Source of the DNA: Antribacter soli | GTDB lineage: Bacteria; Actinomycetota; Actinomycetes; Actinomycetales; Cellulomonadaceae | Reading direction: 5' to 3' | Assembly: GCF_021568775.1 (NCBI RefSeq) | Contig: NZ_JAKGSG010000022.1 | Coordinates: 1 to 64,000, forward strand | Length of the DNA: 64,000 bases | Shown here: positions 29,732 through 37,940 of the stretch, one piece after another | Layout of the letters: every line of letters starts with the position of its first letter | Position numbering within the stretch: the stretch's first letter is position 1 | The notes under the pieces: model-generated | Told to the model about the DNA's origin: nothing | What the model saw: only the letters and a program-made list of their open reading frames with translations | Database searches by the model: none | Position numbers and translations under genes: made by a program

Positions 29732-30823
29732 ATGGCCACGATCCGGCTCACCCGGCAGGAGGCGCGGCGCATCGCGGTGCGCGGGCAGCTCCTGGACGCC
29801 CGGCGTCCGACGGACCTGATCGCCATGGTGGAGCACCTGACGTTCCTGCCGGTGGACCCGACGAACGCGATCGCGCCCGCCGTCGACCTGCTGTCCTGGT
29901 CCCGGATGGGTCGGGCGTACTGGCCGGGCGCCGTGGACGACGCCGTCTCCGACAGGATGCTGTACCAGCTCGTCGGGACGGTCCGCTCGATGGCAGACCT
30001 GCCGCTTTACCTCGCCGAGATGGCGGCCTGGCCGCCCCCGGAGCAGCCGCACGGGCAGCGCTGGCTGGCGGCGAACGACGCGTTCCGGCGGGACGTCCTC
30101 GCCCGCATCGCGGCCGAGGGGCCGCTGCTGTCCCGGGAGATCCCTGATACGGCAGCGGTGCCGTGGGAGTCGAGCGGGTGGACCGGCAACCGCAGCGTCA
30201 ACCTCATGCTCGAGCTGCTGAGCGTGCGGGGTCTGGTGGCGATCTCCGGCCGCGCCAAGCGCGAGCGGCTCTGGGACCTCGCCGAGCGGGTGTACCCGCC
30301 GATGGAGGCCGTACCGCTGGAGGAGGCCAGGGCCGAGCGCGCCCGGCGCCGGATGCAGGCCCTGGGGATCTCGCGCCCGAAGATTCCGGCGAACGCGGCG
30401 GGCGAGGGCTGGTACGCCTTCCCTGCGGGCGCGCCGGCTGAGGTCGAGGGGGTCGACGGCGCCTGGGTGGTCGACCCGGACGCGGTCGCGGCCCTCGACG
30501 AGTACGAGCCCCGTACGGCGCTGATCTCTCCGTTCGACCGCCTCGTCCACGACCCGGCCCGTCGCGCCGACCTCTTCGACTTCGACTACGTCCTCGAGAT
30601 GTACAAGCCGGCCGCGAAGCGCCGCTGGGGCTACTTCGCCCTGCCGATCGTGCACGGGGAGCGCTTCGTGGGGAAGGTGGACGCGACGGCCGACCGCAGG
30701 TCCGGCGTCCTGCGGGTCACGGCGATCCACGAGGACCTGCCGTTCTCGGCGGAGGTGGGCGACGCGGTCGACGCCGAGCTGGCGGACCTCGCGCGCTGGC
30801 TCCACCTCGACCTCGACCGATAG
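29732..30823 (+). CDS. Winged-helix protein of the YcaQ/HTH_42 family (DNA glycosylase-related)
   Basis: A 363-residue protein of the family that includes AlkZ/YcaQ, glycosylases that open DNA crosslinks and remove bulky alkylpurines. Matching segments are LTRQEARRIAVRGQLL, FLPVDPTNAIAPAVDLLSWSR, LPLYLAEMAAW, SRGL-like VRGLVAISGRAKRERLWDLAERV, and LISPFDRLVHDPARRADLFDFDYVLEMYKPAAKRRWGY near the end. The catalytic QxQ/QxD motif of AlkZ could not be located with confidence, so glycosylase activity is inference. TAGCCT lies 7 nt before the ATG (leaderless). It ends in a long inverted repeat. Confidence 0.8.
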   Translation: MATIRLTRQEARRIAVRGQLLDARRPTDLIAMVEHLTFLPVDPTNAIAPAVDLLSWSRMGRAYWPGAVDDAVSDRMLYQLVGTVRSMADLPLYLAEMAAWPPPEQPHGQRWLAANDAFRRDVLARIAAEGPLLSREIPDTAAVPWESSGWTGNRSVNLMLELLSVRGLVAISGRAKRERLWDLAERVYPPMEAVPLEEARAERARRRMQALGISRPKIPANAAGEGWYAFPAGAPAEVEGVDGAWVVDPDAVAALDEYEPRTALISPFDRLVHDPARRADLFDFDYVLEMYKPAAKRRWGYFALPIVHGERFVGKVDATADRRSGVLRVTAIHEDLPFSAEVGDAVDAELADLARWLHLDLDR

Positions 30824-30889
30824 TCCGCCTCGAGAACACCGTCCGGTATCGCGGAGCTGGCCCGAGCGATGCCTGTTCTCGAGGCGGAC
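30823..30889. terminator. 16-bp inverted repeat between convergent genes
   Basis: GTCCGCCTCGAGAACA (30823-30838) pairs perfectly with 30874-30889, loop 35 nt. It starts at the last base of the YcaQ-type stop codon and ends 6 nt before the convergent oxidoreductase stop, so it serves both genes. Confidence 0.7.
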
Positions 30890-30895
30890 CCAGCG

Positions 30896-31795
30896 TCACG
30901 GCACGAGGACGACCTTTCCGCCCGCGTGACCGCCGCCGACGAGGCGGTGCGCCTCGGCCGCCTCCGTGAACGGCAGCACGGCCGCGACGGGGACCGACAC
31001 CTCGCCGCGGGCGACGCGGCCGAGCAGGTCGGCCAGGTCCGCGGCAGACGGCTCGCTGCGTTCATTGAACTCGACGCCCAGCTCGTGGGCGGCCGGGTCG
31101 GCGATGGTCAGGACGCGGTCGGTGCCGCCGCGCAGCGTGATGCTGTCCGGCAGCGCGCCGCGGCCTGCGGCGTCGAACACCGCGTCGACCCCCTGCGGGG
31201 CGAGGGCACGGACCCGCTCGACGAGGCCCTCGCCGTAGGTCGTGGGCGTGGCGCCGAACGCCGCCACGCGCGACTGGTTGCCCGCCGACGCCGTGCCGAT
31301 CACGGTGACGCCGTCCGCGACGGCGAGCTGGGTCGCAACTCCGCCCACACCGCCGCTCGCTCCGTGCACGAGCAGCGTCTCGCCCGGTAACACCGCGAGG
31401 AGGCGCAGCGCACGGCGGGCGGCCTCACCCACCACGGGCAGCGCTGCCGCCTGGGAAGCGTCGAGGCCGTCAGGCACCGGTGCACACAGGTTCAGGAGCG
31501 CCAGCTCCGCATAGCCGCGGCTCGTCCACCCGGCGACGCGATCGCCCGGGGTGACGCCCTCGACGCCCTCGCCGACCTGGTCGACGACGCCCGCGACCTC
31601 TACCCCGAGGACTGCCGGGAGCTTCGTGCGGAACACGCCCTCCATGGCGCCCGACCGGACCTTCCCGTCGAAGCGATTGACCGCGGCGGCCTCGACCCGG
31701 ACGCGGACCTGGCCGGGTCCGGCCTCCGGCTCCCGCACCTCGCCGACGTGCAGGACCTCCGGTCCGCCGAACTGGTCGATGACGACTGCTCGCAT
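30896..31795 (-). CDS. NADP-dependent quinone oxidoreductase (zinc-free MDR family)
   Basis: A 299-residue medium-chain reductase, probably reducing quinones or enones with NADPH. Family markers are MRAVVIDQFGGPEVL at the start, VRVEAAAVNRFDGKVRSG, the LGVEVAGVV segment, GDRVAGW, and the nucleotide-binding HGASGGVGGVATQLA. The catalytic and structural zinc cysteines of alcohol dehydrogenases are absent, as expected in this subgroup. TGAGAT lies 6 nt before the ATG, the leaderless spacing. It is divergent from the Csp-type copper protein gene across 147 nt. Confidence 0.92.
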   Translation of the reverse strand: MRAVVIDQFGGPEVLHVGEVREPEAGPGQVRVRVEAAAVNRFDGKVRSGAMEGVFRTKLPAVLGVEVAGVVDQVGEGVEGVTPGDRVAGWTSRGYAELALLNLCAPVPDGLDASQAAALPVVGEAARRALRLLAVLPGETLLVHGASGGVGGVATQLAVADGVTVIGTASAGNQSRVAAFGATPTTYGEGLVERVRALAPQGVDAVFDAAGRGALPDSITLRGGTDRVLTIADPAAHELGVEFNERSEPSAADLADLLGRVARGEVSVPVAAVLPFTEAAEAHRLVGGGHAGGKVVLVP

Positions 31796-31942
31796 GGTGC
31801 CATCTCAGGCGTTCACTGGTTCGTGGTCAAGAGAGGGATGGTCGCCGTGGCCGCGCGGCCGCGTGCGAGTGGCGGCTCACGCTCCTAGCGTCAAGGGGAC
31901 GTCGCTCCCGTTCCGGCGAACGACCCGATCCGGAGGTGAGTG

Positions 31943-32368
31943 ATGAACACGAACGAGATGCTCAAGGCGTACCCGCACGAGGTAGAGACCGACGTGAATC
32001 TCGTCGCGCGAGTGGTCGACGCCCTCAACGAGTGCGCCGAGGCCTGTACGGCCTGCGCCGACGCGTGTCTTGCGGAGGTCTACATCGGCGACCTGCGCCT
32101 GTGTATCCGCACCGACCTCGACTGCGCCGACAGCTCCATGGCGCTCGCCCGCATGCTCACCCGCCGGCTCGGGTTCCCGGGTGCCGTGATCATGGCGCAC
32201 CTGCAGGCCACCATCGTCGCGTCCAGCACCTGCGCGGTCCAGTGCGAGCAGCACGCCGAGATGCACGACCACTGCCGGCTCTGTGCCGAGGCGTGCCGCA
32301 CGGCCGAGGCGGCGTGTCGCGAGCTGCTGTCCGCGATGGAGTCGGCCGCGAAGGTGGTGCCGGCCTGA
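31943..32368 (+). CDS. Four-helix-bundle copper-storage protein (Csp-like, DUF326)
   Basis: A 141-residue cytosolic protein with many cysteines spaced along four helices: NECAEACTACADACLAEVY, LCIRTDLDCADSS, STCAVQCEQHAEMHDHCRLC and AEACRTAEAAC. This is the pattern of Csp3-type proteins that bind large amounts of Cu(I) inside the bundle. No export signal is present, which fits the cytosolic Csp3 type. ATG 31943 has GGAGGT 5 nt upstream; GTG 31940 is adjacent and less likely. A hairpin follows the stop. No copper exporter is nearby. Confidence 0.9.
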   Translation: MNTNEMLKAYPHEVETDVNLVARVVDALNECAEACTACADACLAEVYIGDLRLCIRTDLDCADSSMALARMLTRRLGFPGAVIMAHLQATIVASSTCAVQCEQHAEMHDHCRLCAEACRTAEAACRELLSAMESAAKVVPA

Positions 32369-32370
32369 GG

Positions 32371-32403
32371 CCCTCCCGGGTACCCGGCGGGCAACCGGGA
32401 GGG
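32371..32403. terminator. Hairpin between csp-like and protease genes
   Basis: CCCTCCCGG (32371-32379) pairs with CCGGGAGGG (32395-32403). The palindrome CCGGGTACCCGG appears within it and again directly after (32407-32418). It lies between convergent genes. Confidence 0.7.
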
Positions 32404-32421
32404 CGCCGGGTACCCGGCAGG

Positions 32422-33315
32422 TCAGCGTCCGGGGAGCGTGACGAAGGGCTCCAGGAAGGCCCGGGCCGACGGGCTGTCGAGGCGGTAGGCCACGTTGGTG
32501 GCGTAGCACGGAGTGTCGCCCGTGATGGTGGTGGCCGCGAGGACGAGCTCGCCGTCGAGCTCGACGAAGTTCGGGCCCCCCGAGTCGCCGTAGCAGGCGC
32601 CGCCGTTGCCCTGCGGTGCGGTCATCGCCAGGCGCACCCACGTCTTGTTGAGGGCGTCGAAGTCGACGGGCGCCTTGAGGCGCACGCCGCCGCCCGGGTG
32701 CGTCTGGCCGCCCGGCTGGCGCACCGCCTCCTGGGTGCCGTACCCGGCGACGGTCCACTCGGCCGCGTCGAGCGCGCGGCTGCCGAGCGCGTCCAGCGCG
32801 CCCGCGGCGGGAAGCGTGGCGGGCACGAAGTCCCAGACGTCGGCGGGCGTCACCGAGCGGGCCGCGAAGTCGATGACGCCGATGTCGTGGGAGTCGGACG
32901 CGGTGCCCGGGTAGGCGGCATCCTGGAACGTGTCGCCCTCGACCAGCTTCCCGGCGGCGAGGAGGGTCGCGGCCTGCTCGTCCGGCGTTCCCGACGTCGT
33001 GTCGAACAGGGCCTGGACGTCCTGCTCGAGCGAGACGAAGAAACGGGTCCCGGCAGGCCAGTCGTCGGTGCAGTGCGCGGCCGTGAGGTAGGTGTCGGCG
33101 TCGATCATCGTGCCGCTGCACACCCAGTCGAGGCGGTCGGCGACACCGTCGTCGGTCCGGTCCCAGAGGGCGACGAACGCGCCGGTCTCGGTGCGCTCCG
33201 GTGCCGGGGACGCGTTGTACGAGTTGATCGCGGAGGCCTGGCCCGCGGTGAGGGCGGTCGCGCCGAGGGCGACGGCCGTGCCGAGAAGGAGAGCTGCTGG
33301 ACGGGGTGTGCGCAT
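32422..33315 (-). CDS. Secreted trypsin-like serine protease (S1)
   Basis: A 297-residue exported protease with signal peptide (about 1-29, ending AGQASA). The triad is visible as His in YLTAAHCTDD, Asp in SHDIGVIDF and Ser in CYGDSGGPNF; paired cysteines (VCSGTMIDA/AAHC and ACYG/TPCYA) are placed for disulfides. The Asp-rich S1 pocket position (residue 6 before the Ser) is occupied by Gly-Gly-Ala-Cys-Tyr, so trypsin-type specificity is not assured. The start is ATG 33315 (RBS not obvious in the GC-rich leader). It lies between the Csp-like gene (convergent) and the WYL regulator on the same strand. Confidence 0.9.
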   Translation of the reverse strand: MRTPRPAALLLGTAVALGATALTAGQASAINSYNASPAPERTETGAFVALWDRTDDGVADRLDWVCSGTMIDADTYLTAAHCTDDWPAGTRFFVSLEQDVQALFDTTSGTPDEQAATLLAAGKLVEGDTFQDAAYPGTASDSHDIGVIDFAARSVTPADVWDFVPATLPAAGALDALGSRALDAAEWTVAGYGTQEAVRQPGGQTHPGGGVRLKAPVDFDALNKTWVRLAMTAPQGNGGACYGDSGGPNFVELDGELVLAATTITGDTPCYATNVAYRLDSPSARAFLEPFVTLPGR

Positions 33316-33357
33316 GGCTCGTGGCCTTTTGTCGGTTCCGGTGTGGTTGCCCGGATC

Positions 33358-34338
33358 CTAGGGGCGCGGGTGAAGCGGGCGGAAGGGCTGTGCCCGCGAG
33401 GCGCGCGCGTAGCGAGCGGCCAGCTCCCGGACGTGGTCGACGAGCTCCGGAGGTTCCTCGATCGTGAAGTCGAGGCCCAGCATGCTGGTCCAGACGGCGA
33501 CGATCTCCAGGCTGTCCCCGCCTGTGACGAGCACGCAGCGGCCGTCGGGCAATGGCTCGACCGTGCCGACGGTGGGGTTGATGCGGGCGAGGACCTCGTC
33601 CGCCGCGGCGTCCAGCACGATGCGTGCGTGCACGGCCCACCCGGTCCGCGCCACCTCGCGCACCACGAACTCCGTCAGGTCACCGGGGAACGGCTGCGGC
33701 ACGAACCGGCCGCCGCCGGGGGTCTTGAGCCGCAGCCAGTCGACCCGGTACGGCGCCCACTCGCCGGTGGTCCGGTCGCGACCCACGAGGTACCAGCGGC
33801 GCTGCCAGGCGACCACCTGGTACGGCTCGATCTCCGCGCGCTCCCCGCGGAAGTCGCAGCGGACCGTCTGGTGGTCGCGGATCGCCGCGGCCAGCTCGTT
33901 GAGGACCGCTGCCTCGACGACGGGGTCCTCCACGTTGGAGTCGGTGTTGACCGGGCCGGCGCTCGTCGCGTCGCGGAGCGCGGTCAGACGCCGGCGAAGC
34001 CGGTCGGGCAGCACCTGCTCCAGCTTCGTGAGGGCCCGGGTGCCGGTCTCCTCGAACCCCGCCATCCCCGTGGCGGCCCGCAGCCCGACCGCGACGGCGA
34101 CCGCCTCGTCGTCATCCAGGAGCAGCGGAGGCAGCTTGGCGCCGGCGCCGAGCCGGTAGCGGCCGCCCGGCCCGCGCACGGCGTCCACCGGGTAGTCCAG
34201 GTCGCGCAGGCGCGCGACGTCGTTGCGGATCGTGCGGTCCGTGACACCGAGGCGTTCCGCGAGCTCGGCACCGGACCAGTCGGCGCGCGACTGCAGGAGC
34301 CCGAGCAGTGCGAGCAGACGCGCGGAGGTCGTCGACAT
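33358..34338 (-). CDS. WYL-domain (YafY-type) transcriptional regulator
   Basis: A 326-residue regulator with an N-terminal HTH_11 domain (LLALLGLLQSRADWSGAELAERLGV and DRTIRNDVARLRDLDYPV), a central WYL domain (VVAWQRRWYLVGRDRTTGEWAPYRVDWL) and a C-terminal WCX extension. WYL domains bind nucleic acid or small ligands and act as repressors or activators. TATTCT lies exactly 6 nt before the ATG, a leaderless start. It is divergent from the epoxide hydrolase gene, its most likely target, across 92 nt containing an inverted repeat. Confidence 0.93.
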   Translation of the reverse strand: MSTTSARLLALLGLLQSRADWSGAELAERLGVTDRTIRNDVARLRDLDYPVDAVRGPGGRYRLGAGAKLPPLLLDDDEAVAVAVGLRAATGMAGFEETGTRALTKLEQVLPDRLRRRLTALRDATSAGPVNTDSNVEDPVVEAAVLNELAAAIRDHQTVRCDFRGERAEIEPYQVVAWQRRWYLVGRDRTTGEWAPYRVDWLRLKTPGGGRFVPQPFPGDLTEFVVREVARTGWAVHARIVLDAAADEVLARINPTVGTVEPLPDGRCVLVTGGDSLEIVAVWTSMLGLDFTIEEPPELVDHVRELAARYARASRAQPFRPLHPRP

Positions 34339-34349
34339 TCGTCGAGAAT

Positions 34350-34365
34350 AACGGAAAGAACCGTT
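34350..34365. promoter_or_regulatory. Inverted repeat in the WYL/epoxide-hydrolase promoter region
   Basis: AACGG-AAAGAA-CCGTT overlaps the -10 region of the WYL gene and lies 65 nt before the hydrolase start. It is a candidate site for the WYL regulator. Confidence 0.4.
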
Positions 34366-34430
34366 CCTGAATGATTCGTAGCGTTGTTCTCAGCAGCCCG
34401 CACAGGAGCTGGTCCACAAGGAGGAGCACC

Positions 34431-35561
34431 ATGAACGCCACGACCGACATCCGCCCGTTCACCGTCGCCGTCCCGCAGAGCGACCTGGACGACCTGCAGC
34501 GGCGCCTCGAGCAGACCCGTTTCGCCCCCGCAGCGCCCGGCGACTCGTGGGACTACGGCACGCCGGAGTCGTACCTGCGCGAGATGGTCGGCTACTGGAA
34601 GGACGGCTTCGACTGGCGCGCGCAGGAGGCGCGGATCGACGCGTTCCCGAACTTCCTCACCGAGATCGACGGGCAGACGATCCACTTCCTGCACGTGCGG
34701 TCCACGGTGCCCGGCGCCAGGGCCCTGGTGCTCACCCACAGCTACCCCGGTTCGATCATCGACTTCCTCGACGTGATCGGGCCGCTCACCGACCCCGTGG
34801 CGCACGGTGGCCGGGCGGAGGACGCCTTCGACGTCGTCGTCCCGTCGATCCCCGGGTTCGGCTTCAGCACCCCGCTGGCCGACGGCGGCTGGACCATCGC
34901 CCGCGTGGCGCGCACCTGGGACGTCCTGATGCGCCGTCTCGGATACGACTCCTACGGCGCTCACGGCAGCGACGCGGGCGCGATGGTCTCGCGCGAGCTC
35001 GCCGTGCTGGACCCCGAGGGCTTCCTCGGAGCGCACGTGCTGCAGCTCTTCTCGTTCCCGAACGGCACGCCGGGCGAGATGGACGGGTTCGGGCCGAAGG
35101 AGTTCGCGGCGCTGGGGCACCTGCAGTGGTTCCAGAGCGTGGGCGGCTACAACTCGATGAACGGCACCCGTCCGCAGACCGTCGCCGCCGGCCTCACCGA
35201 CTCGCCAGTCGGCCAGCTCGCCTACAGCGAGCTGTTCGAGAACTTCGGCAACGGCACCAGCCTGGTCACCCGCGACCAGGTCCTCGCCCAGGTGAGCCTC
35301 TACTGGCTGACCAGCACGGCAGCGACGTCGGTGCGGTACCACTTCGAGGACCAGCGGTCCGGCGCGGAGCCGGTCGTGAGCACGGGGCGCATCGGCGTCG
35401 CGGTCTTCAAGGACGACTTCCAGACGATCCGGGCCTTCGCCGAGCGCGACAACGCCAACATCGTGCACTGGGCCGAGTACCCGAAGGGAGGGCACTACGC
35501 GGCCATGGAGGCGCCGGAGGACCTGGTCGCGGACCTGCGGGTGTTCTTCGCGGGGGTGTGA
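34431..35561 (+). CDS. Epoxide hydrolase (EHN-domain alpha/beta hydrolase)
   Basis: A 376-residue microsomal-type epoxide hydrolase. The N-terminal EHN segment (about 1-110: PFTVAVPQSDLDDLQRRLEQTRF, then YWKDGFDWRAQEARIDAFPNF) precedes the alpha/beta core with LTHSYPGSIIDF (oxyanion HxxP region), SIPGFGFST, and the nucleophile Asp in GAHGSDAGAMVSREL. The His of the triad is in PKGGHYAAMEAPE. The usual nucleophile elbow GGDWG is here GSDAG, a small deviation. ATG 34431 has AAGGAGGA 7 nt upstream. Control by the divergent WYL regulator is likely. Substrate unknown. Confidence 0.9.
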   Translation: MNATTDIRPFTVAVPQSDLDDLQRRLEQTRFAPAAPGDSWDYGTPESYLREMVGYWKDGFDWRAQEARIDAFPNFLTEIDGQTIHFLHVRSTVPGARALVLTHSYPGSIIDFLDVIGPLTDPVAHGGRAEDAFDVVVPSIPGFGFSTPLADGGWTIARVARTWDVLMRRLGYDSYGAHGSDAGAMVSRELAVLDPEGFLGAHVLQLFSFPNGTPGEMDGFGPKEFAALGHLQWFQSVGGYNSMNGTRPQTVAAGLTDSPVGQLAYSELFENFGNGTSLVTRDQVLAQVSLYWLTSTAATSVRYHFEDQRSGAEPVVSTGRIGVAVFKDDFQTIRAFAERDNANIVHWAEYPKGGHYAAMEAPEDLVADLRVFFAGV

Positions 35562-35592
35562 CGACCGGAACGGACGACCACTGGCGACCATG

Positions 35593-35643
35593 GACGGGCC
35601 CACTACCTCGGCATCGAGATGGTGCCGAGGTAGTGGGCCCGTC
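35593..35643. terminator. 21-bp perfect hairpin after the epoxide hydrolase gene
   Basis: The arms (35593-35613 and 35623-35643) are complementary over 21 bp around a 9-nt loop; the centre reads CTACCTCGGCA...TGCCGAGGTAG. A related hairpin (CTACCTCG...CGAGGTAG, flanked by CGGACGG/CCGTCCG) follows the EamA gene at 51479-51532, so this is a repeat family used at gene ends. Confidence 0.8.
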
Positions 35644-35977
35644 GGACGGCACCCCTACCTCGCGGGCCCGGGCCGGCTGTGCCGGCGCACAGTCAATGAA
35701 TCTCTTCATGGGCGCCCGTGGCGGTCCGCAGCTATTTCTCGGGGCAAGTCTCGACGTGGTCGCATTGATTTCGACGACGACGGCCCGTGATCCCAGGAAA
35801 TGCTCCGGAGTGCGTCAAACACTTCCCCGTTGCGGGGTGTCTCACCAGTGCTTATGTTGGCGGGGCGCTGCCGATCCAGAAGCATCGGCAGGCATTCCGC
35901 CGCTATGCCACCGGGGGTCGGCGAGCGGAGATCCGTGGCAATTCCTGTCAGGGAAAGTGTATATCACAGGGGGTAAT
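35644..35977. other. Gene-free, AT-richer stretch before the secreted hydrolase
   Basis: No convincing gene is seen here. The part from about 35690 to 35970 is noticeably less GC-rich than the window and holds a hairpin TGCCGAT-N8-ATCGGCA (35869-35890). It probably contains the promoter and a long 5' leader of the alpha/beta-hydrolase gene. An in-frame extension of that gene reaches ATG 35697, but it has no ribosome site and no homologous sequence I can recognise. Confidence 0.5.
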
Positions 35978-37147
35978 GTGAAGAGCGCGCTCACCCGTGC
36001 AATCATCGGCCGGGCCATTGCTGTCACGGCGGCTGCGGGGGCAGTCGTCCTGGCGGTCTCGCCGGCGACCGGGGTCGCGTTCGGCGACCCCGCGGCAGTC
36101 CCGTCGGGCGCCGCCGACGTCGTCTCCGCCGGGGTGGACGTCGCGGCGGCACCGCCCCTCGAAGCGGCCGGCGCCGGAGCACCCGGGGACGGTGCCTACA
36201 CCGCGATCCTCGGCCTGCGGTACGCGGACCTGCCCGGCAACGCGGGCACCGTCGACCTCTTCGTGCCGACCGGCGTCCACGGCAAGGTGCCCGTCGTCGT
36301 GTGGTCGGCCGGCTCCGGCTTCATGGCCGACAACGGCAACCGGGGCGGCGAGCGGATCGCGCAGGAGCTCGCACCGCACGGCTACGCCGTCGCCGCCGTC
36401 GCCGTGCGGTCCAGCAGCCAGGCGGTGTTCCCGGCCCAGGTCAACGACGCGAAGGCCGCCGTGCGGTGGCTGCGCGCCAACGCCGTCGAGTACCGGCTCG
36501 ACCCCGGCCGCTTCGCCGCGATGGGCAACTCCTCGGGCGGCTGGGTCGCCGCCATGCTCGGCGTCACCGGCAACGACCTCGGGCTGGAGGGCTCGGTCGG
36601 CGTGACCCGCGGCCGGAGCGACGTACAGGCCGTGGTCGACCTGTTCGCGCCGACCGACTTCCTCCAGCAGGACGCGCACATGCTGCCTGGCGGGTGCGAC
36701 ATCATCAACCGCATGGGCGGCGGGACCGACTGCCACGCCGACGCCCTGAGCCCCGAGTCGCGCCTGATCGGCATGCCGATCGAGGAGCAGCCGATGATCA
36801 CAGCGCTCGCCGACCCGGTCTCGTACATCGACAAGCACACGCCGCCGTTCCTCGTCGCGCACGGGACGGACGACCTGCTCGTGCCGACGCACCAGAGCGA
36901 GCTGCTGTTCGAGGCGCTCAGCGCGGCGGGGGTGCCCGCGACGTACTCCGCCGTCGGCGGCTACGGCCACGACATGTCGTTCCTCGACCGGACCGGCTTC
37001 GACCCGACCGCCGCGGAGACCGTCCTGGTCAGCGACGGGCGCGGGGACGTCACCCCGCTCGACGGAGGGCACGTGACGTGGGAGTCGGTGGCGGACTTCC
37101 TCGACGCCGCGCTCGGGGCTCGGGCGAGCGGCGTCACGGGATCGTGA
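35978..37147 (+). CDS. Secreted alpha/beta hydrolase (dienelactone hydrolase/esterase-like)
   Basis: A 389-residue exported hydrolase with signal peptide (about 1-30, IAVTAAAGAVVLAVSPATG) and an alpha/beta core. The nucleophile elbow is GNSSGGWVA; the acid is in HGTDDLLVP and the His in GGYGHDMSF. It resembles the BD-FAE/esterase-lipase group that follows VVVWSAGSGFMADN (oxyanion region) and contains cysteines (GGCDIIN, TDCHA). GTG 35978 has AGGGGG 6 nt upstream. Its 3' end overlaps the convergent GH25 gene by 14 bp. Substrate probably an ester such as acetylated polysaccharide (inference). Confidence 0.85.
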   Translation: MKSALTRAIIGRAIAVTAAAGAVVLAVSPATGVAFGDPAAVPSGAADVVSAGVDVAAAPPLEAAGAGAPGDGAYTAILGLRYADLPGNAGTVDLFVPTGVHGKVPVVVWSAGSGFMADNGNRGGERIAQELAPHGYAVAAVAVRSSSQAVFPAQVNDAKAAVRWLRANAVEYRLDPGRFAAMGNSSGGWVAAMLGVTGNDLGLEGSVGVTRGRSDVQAVVDLFAPTDFLQQDAHMLPGGCDIINRMGGGTDCHADALSPESRLIGMPIEEQPMITALADPVSYIDKHTPPFLVAHGTDDLLVPTHQSELLFEALSAAGVPATYSAVGGYGHDMSFLDRTGFDPTAAETVLVSDGRGDVTPLDGGHVTWESVADFLDAALGARASGVTGS

Positions 37148-37904
37148 GCGCCTCCAGCTCGCCGAGAGCTCCCGCGAAGACGTTCAGGTCGATGTACTGC
37201 TCGGCGCCGTCGTAGCCGGGTAGCCGGTCGCGGTTCGAGTACTGCCAGAACGCCCACTCGCGGCCGTCGGGCAGCGACGGCGGCGTGGCGACAGACCGGA
37301 TCCAGATCGGGTTGTCCGGGTAGGCGTCCCGCACGTAGGCGTCGTAGGCGTCCTCGGTGGTGTAGATGACCGGCGGCACTCCGTAGTGCTGCCCGAGGCC
37401 GACGAGGAGCGGGTCCAGGATGTCCCGCACGGTGTCCGCCGTCGGCGGGTCGTCGAAGTAGCCGCCGTAGTACTCCAGGTCGACGACCGGCGGCAGCGTC
37501 CCCGGCGTCGCCGGCACGTGGTCGACGACGCTCTGCGCCTGGGTCTCGCCCGAGCTCTCGAAGCTCATGAAGTGGTAGGCGCCGACGAGGAGCGACGTGC
37601 TCGTCGCGCCGGCCCAGTTCGCCTCGAACCGCTCGTCCACGTGCGAGGACCCCTCGGTCGCCTTGATGTAGGCGAACCCGATGTCCTGCTGGGCCAGGAC
37701 GTCCCAGTCGATGGTGCCCTGGTACCTCGACACGTCGATCCCGCGGACCTCGTACCCGGCGGCCGCGAGCCGGTTGGGCCACAGGACACCTGACCAGACC
37801 AGCAGTGCGAGGACGGCGGCGGCGGCCGCGGCGCCGGCCGCCCACGGCCACCGGCGCCGGCGGGTCAGGCGGGGCGGCGGCTGCGGGCCGGTGGGAGGGG
37901 TCAC
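37134..37904 (-). CDS. Membrane-anchored GH25 lysozyme (muramidase)
   Basis: A 256-residue glycoside hydrolase 25 protein that would cut MurNAc-GlcNAc bonds in peptidoglycan. The N-terminus has Arg-rich cytoplasmic residues and one membrane anchor (about 20-42). The catalytic domain (about 52-250) shows RGIDVSRYQGTIDWD, FAYIKATEGSSH, GAYHFMSFES, the catalytic pair in VVDLEYYGG, and WAFWQYSNRD near the end. The GTG start at 37904 has GAGACT upstream. It overlaps the convergent secreted hydrolase by 14 bp. No binding modules. Confidence 0.92.
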   Translation of the reverse strand: MTPPTGPQPPPRLTRRRRWPWAAGAAAAAAVLALLVWSGVLWPNRLAAAGYEVRGIDVSRYQGTIDWDVLAQQDIGFAYIKATEGSSHVDERFEANWAGATSTSLLVGAYHFMSFESSGETQAQSVVDHVPATPGTLPPVVDLEYYGGYFDDPPTADTVRDILDPLLVGLGQHYGVPPVIYTTEDAYDAYVRDAYPDNPIWIRSVATPPSLPDGREWAFWQYSNRDRLPGYDGAEQYIDLNVFAGALGELEALTIP

Positions 37905-37940
37905 GCGGGACAGTCTCCCGGACCCCGTGCGTCCCGACGC

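Noticed and set aside
31936-34374. Open frame of about 810 codons on the plus strand
   Set aside because: Overlaps the Csp-like gene in another frame and is antisense to protease and WYL genes; these have full family motifs.
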